64,000 nt of DNA, taken from positions 5,084,001-5,148,000 of the forward strand of contig NZ_CP092497.1 of NCBI RefSeq assembly GCF_022479115.1, in the 5' to 3' direction. The position numbers and the translations under genes were made by a program. The notes beneath the pieces are model-generated. The model searched no databases. It saw nothing but the letters and a program-made list of their open reading frames with translations, and was not told the origin of the DNA. Source of the DNA: Amycolatopsis sp. EV170708-02-1. GTDB taxonomy: Bacteria > Actinomycetota > Actinomycetes > Mycobacteriales > Pseudonocardiaceae. Within the stretch, counting starts at the first letter, position 1. Each line of letters starts with the position of its first letter. Shown piece after piece: positions 62,624-64,000 of this stretch.

Positions 62624-63680
62624 ACACGCCGACGTAGAGACCGGTGACGTGCTCGACGCGATCCGGCGCGAGGGCGGTCATCCACAGCTGCGCGCCGACC
62701 GACAGTCCGCCGTAGGCCAGCCCCCACAGGGCGACCGCGGCCCAGGCGACGAACGCGGAGGCGCCGGACAGAGCCAGAAGCCCGAGCGCGACCGCGATAC
62801 CGGACGCCAGCAGCAGCACGGTCGGCCGAGGCCTGCGCCCGGCCGCGGCTCCGGCCACGAAGTTGCCGATCAGCCCGGACACGCCGTAGACGAGCAACAG
62901 CGACGCGATCGCGCCCGCCGTCAGCCGGGGCAGCTCTTCGAGGACCGGACGCACGTAGGTGTACGCGGCGAAGTGCGCGGTCACCAGCAGCACCACCACG
63001 GCGAGGCCGGTGACCACGGCGGGACGGAACAACGAGCGGCGCCGTCCGGTGCCGGTCTGTTCGGCGACCGCGGGACGGCGCAACACGGGCAAGGCGAGCA
63101 GCAAGGCGGGAACGAGCACCGACGCGCACACCACGAGCGACCAGAAGGCCGCTCGCCAGCCGAAAGCGTTCCCCACGAACGTGCCCAACGGCACCCCGAG
63201 CACCGAGGCGGCGGCGACACCCCCGACGGTGAACGAAACCGCGAGCGCGCTGTCGCGAGCCGCGACCAGCCTGATGGCCACGGCCGAAGCCATCCCCCAG
63301 ACGGCGCCCATCCCGGCACCGAGCACGATCCGCGCGACCATGAGCAGCCCGAAATCGACGGCGATCGCGGTCAGCCCGTTGCCGGCGGCCAGCACCGCCA
63401 CGGCCGCGGCCAGCACCCGGCGCCGATCGAGGTCGCCGAGCAGCCGCGGCACCACGGGTGCGGTGACCGCCGAAACCAGACCGGTGACGGTCAGGCTGAG
63501 CCCGGTCGCGCCCGCGGAGACGCCGAGACCGTCCGCCATCGGGGTGAGCATCCCGACCGGCAGCATCTCGGAGGTCACCACCAGGAACGTGCTCAGCGTC
63601 AGCACGCCGACGGCGGCCCATCGCGACGGGGAAGTCCGCTCCGGACGAACCGGAGCCGGGTGGGAAACAGAGGAACTCAT
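62482..63680 (-). CDS. MFS transporter (drug or sugar exporter), frameshifted in this sequence
   Basis: About 400 residues with twelve predicted membrane helices. AAVGVLTLSTFLVVTSEMLP and MLTPMADGLGVSAGATGLSL resemble the Bcr/AraJ/SotB DHA1 efflux group; the cytoplasmic loop VPRLLGDLDRRRVLAAAVAV carries motif A-like GDLDRRRV. The frame breaks near 62567-62569; one added G gives VVEGRGVVLLLWSTAALAMV ending in SMGRPIAA. ATG 63680 is the start. It is divergent from a LysR gene with a 23-bp palindrome between, so LysR probably controls it. Confidence 0.85.
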
Positions 63681-63726
63681 GCCGCCAGCCCATCACCGCG
63701 CGGCACCGGGAACAACGACGTCTTCC

Positions 63727-63755
63727 TCATCGATCGATGAGCCAGGCTCATCGAT
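63727..63755. promoter_or_regulatory. Nested palindromes between MFS and LysR genes (LysR operator candidate)
   Basis: ATCGATGAGCC-A-GGCTCATCGAT (63733-63755) is a perfect 23-bp palindrome. It overlaps a second perfect palindrome, TCATCGATCGATGA (63727-63740). Together they give three TCATCGAT-type half-sites in 29 bp, in the gap between the divergent starts at 63680 and 63775. LysR-type regulators typically bind such T-N11-A dyads next to their own gene. Confidence 0.75.
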
Positions 63756-63774
63756 CCGGTGCTATCGTCCGAGG

Positions 63775-64000
63775 ATGGGTGACGCGCTTCCGACCATGCA
63801 CCAAGCGCATCTGCAGCAGATCGAATGCCTGCTCGCGCTGGCGGAAGAACTGCATTTCGGGCATACGGCAGAGCGGCTCGGCTACTCGCAATCGCGAGTG
63901 AGCCAGCTCATCGCCACGCTGGAGGCGCGGGTCGGCGCGCGGCTGGTCGAGCGCACCAGCCGCAAGGTCGGGCTCACCCGCGTCGGCGCGCAGTTCGTCA
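63775..64000 (+). CDS. LysR-family transcriptional regulator (3'-partial)
   Basis: Only the first 75 codons are in the window. They contain the LysR winged helix: QQIECLLALAEELHFGHTAE, then RLGYSQSRVSQLIATLEARV and the wing GARLVERTSRKVGLTRVG. The effector domain lies beyond the right edge. It is divergent from an MFS exporter across a 23-bp palindrome, the usual layout for a LysR regulator and its target. Confidence 0.88.
   Translation, partial: MGDALPTMHQAHLQQIECLLALAEELHFGHTAERLGYSQSRVSQLIATLEARVGARLVERTSRKVGLTRVGAQFV

Noticed and set aside
1..64000. CRISPR arrays, tRNA/rRNA genes, prophage or transposase genes
   Set aside because: No regularly spaced direct repeats, no cloverleaf or rRNA-like sequence, and no integrase or transposase motifs were seen; the only repeats are the palindromic families described.

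Overview
The window is chromosomal DNA of a high-GC actinomycete. Codon use, abundant GTG/TTG starts, SARP/AfsR-type regulators, a tuberculostearate-type fatty-acid pair, and an AftD/DUF2613/DUF3068 cell-wall arabinan locus together point to a Pseudonocardiaceae genome, most likely Amycolatopsis (inference). I see no rRNA, tRNA, CRISPR array, prophage or intact insertion sequence.

Layout. 1-5.4 kb: an RND/MMPL exporter fused to an ABC-type ATPase segment, divergent from a TetR regulator across three tandem palindromes; a small secreted protein; a secreted alpha-carbonic anhydrase. 5.4-10.6 kb: an AfsR-like SARP, NarL-type response regulator and histidine kinase in one operon, then a YjbR-family gene. 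10.7-17.6 kb: SGNH hydrolase; FAD reductase plus methyltransferase (10-methyl fatty acids); a cyclase/ThDP-enzyme operon; GNAT. 17.6-23.2 kb: a 13E12-like DUF222/HNH gene behind an SOS-box-like site, a dNTPase, an ECF41-type sigma factor, and a divergent secreted glucanase-like protein/GntR pair. 23.3-30.2 kb: a nuclease-helicase with a coupled small protein and a second large SARP/AAA regulator. 30.3-36.8 kb: dehalogenase-like hydrolase, SigD/ShbA-like sigma factor, SH3/NlpC-like secreted protein, divergent MarR pair, PucR regulator. 37-53.3 kb: cell-envelope glycan locus (DUF3068, methyltransferases, GT4, acyltransferase-like protein, DUF2613, two or three polytopic proteins, flippase, AftD, VWA/solute-binding protein). 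53.4-64 kb: PAS-GGDEF-degenerate EAL protein, alpha/beta hydrolase, P450, DUF574 methyltransferase, a third SARP, and an MFS exporter divergent from a LysR gene across a 23-bp palindrome.

Sequence-quality caveat. At least nine reading frames break in eight genes, and every break is repaired by adding one G or C to a short G/C run. This looks like systematic undercalling rather than nine real mutations, so the frameshifted genes are annotated as single genes with the break position stated.

Three families of palindromic repeats lie at gene 3' ends. Two of the families occur twice in the window and may be dispersed terminator-like elements.
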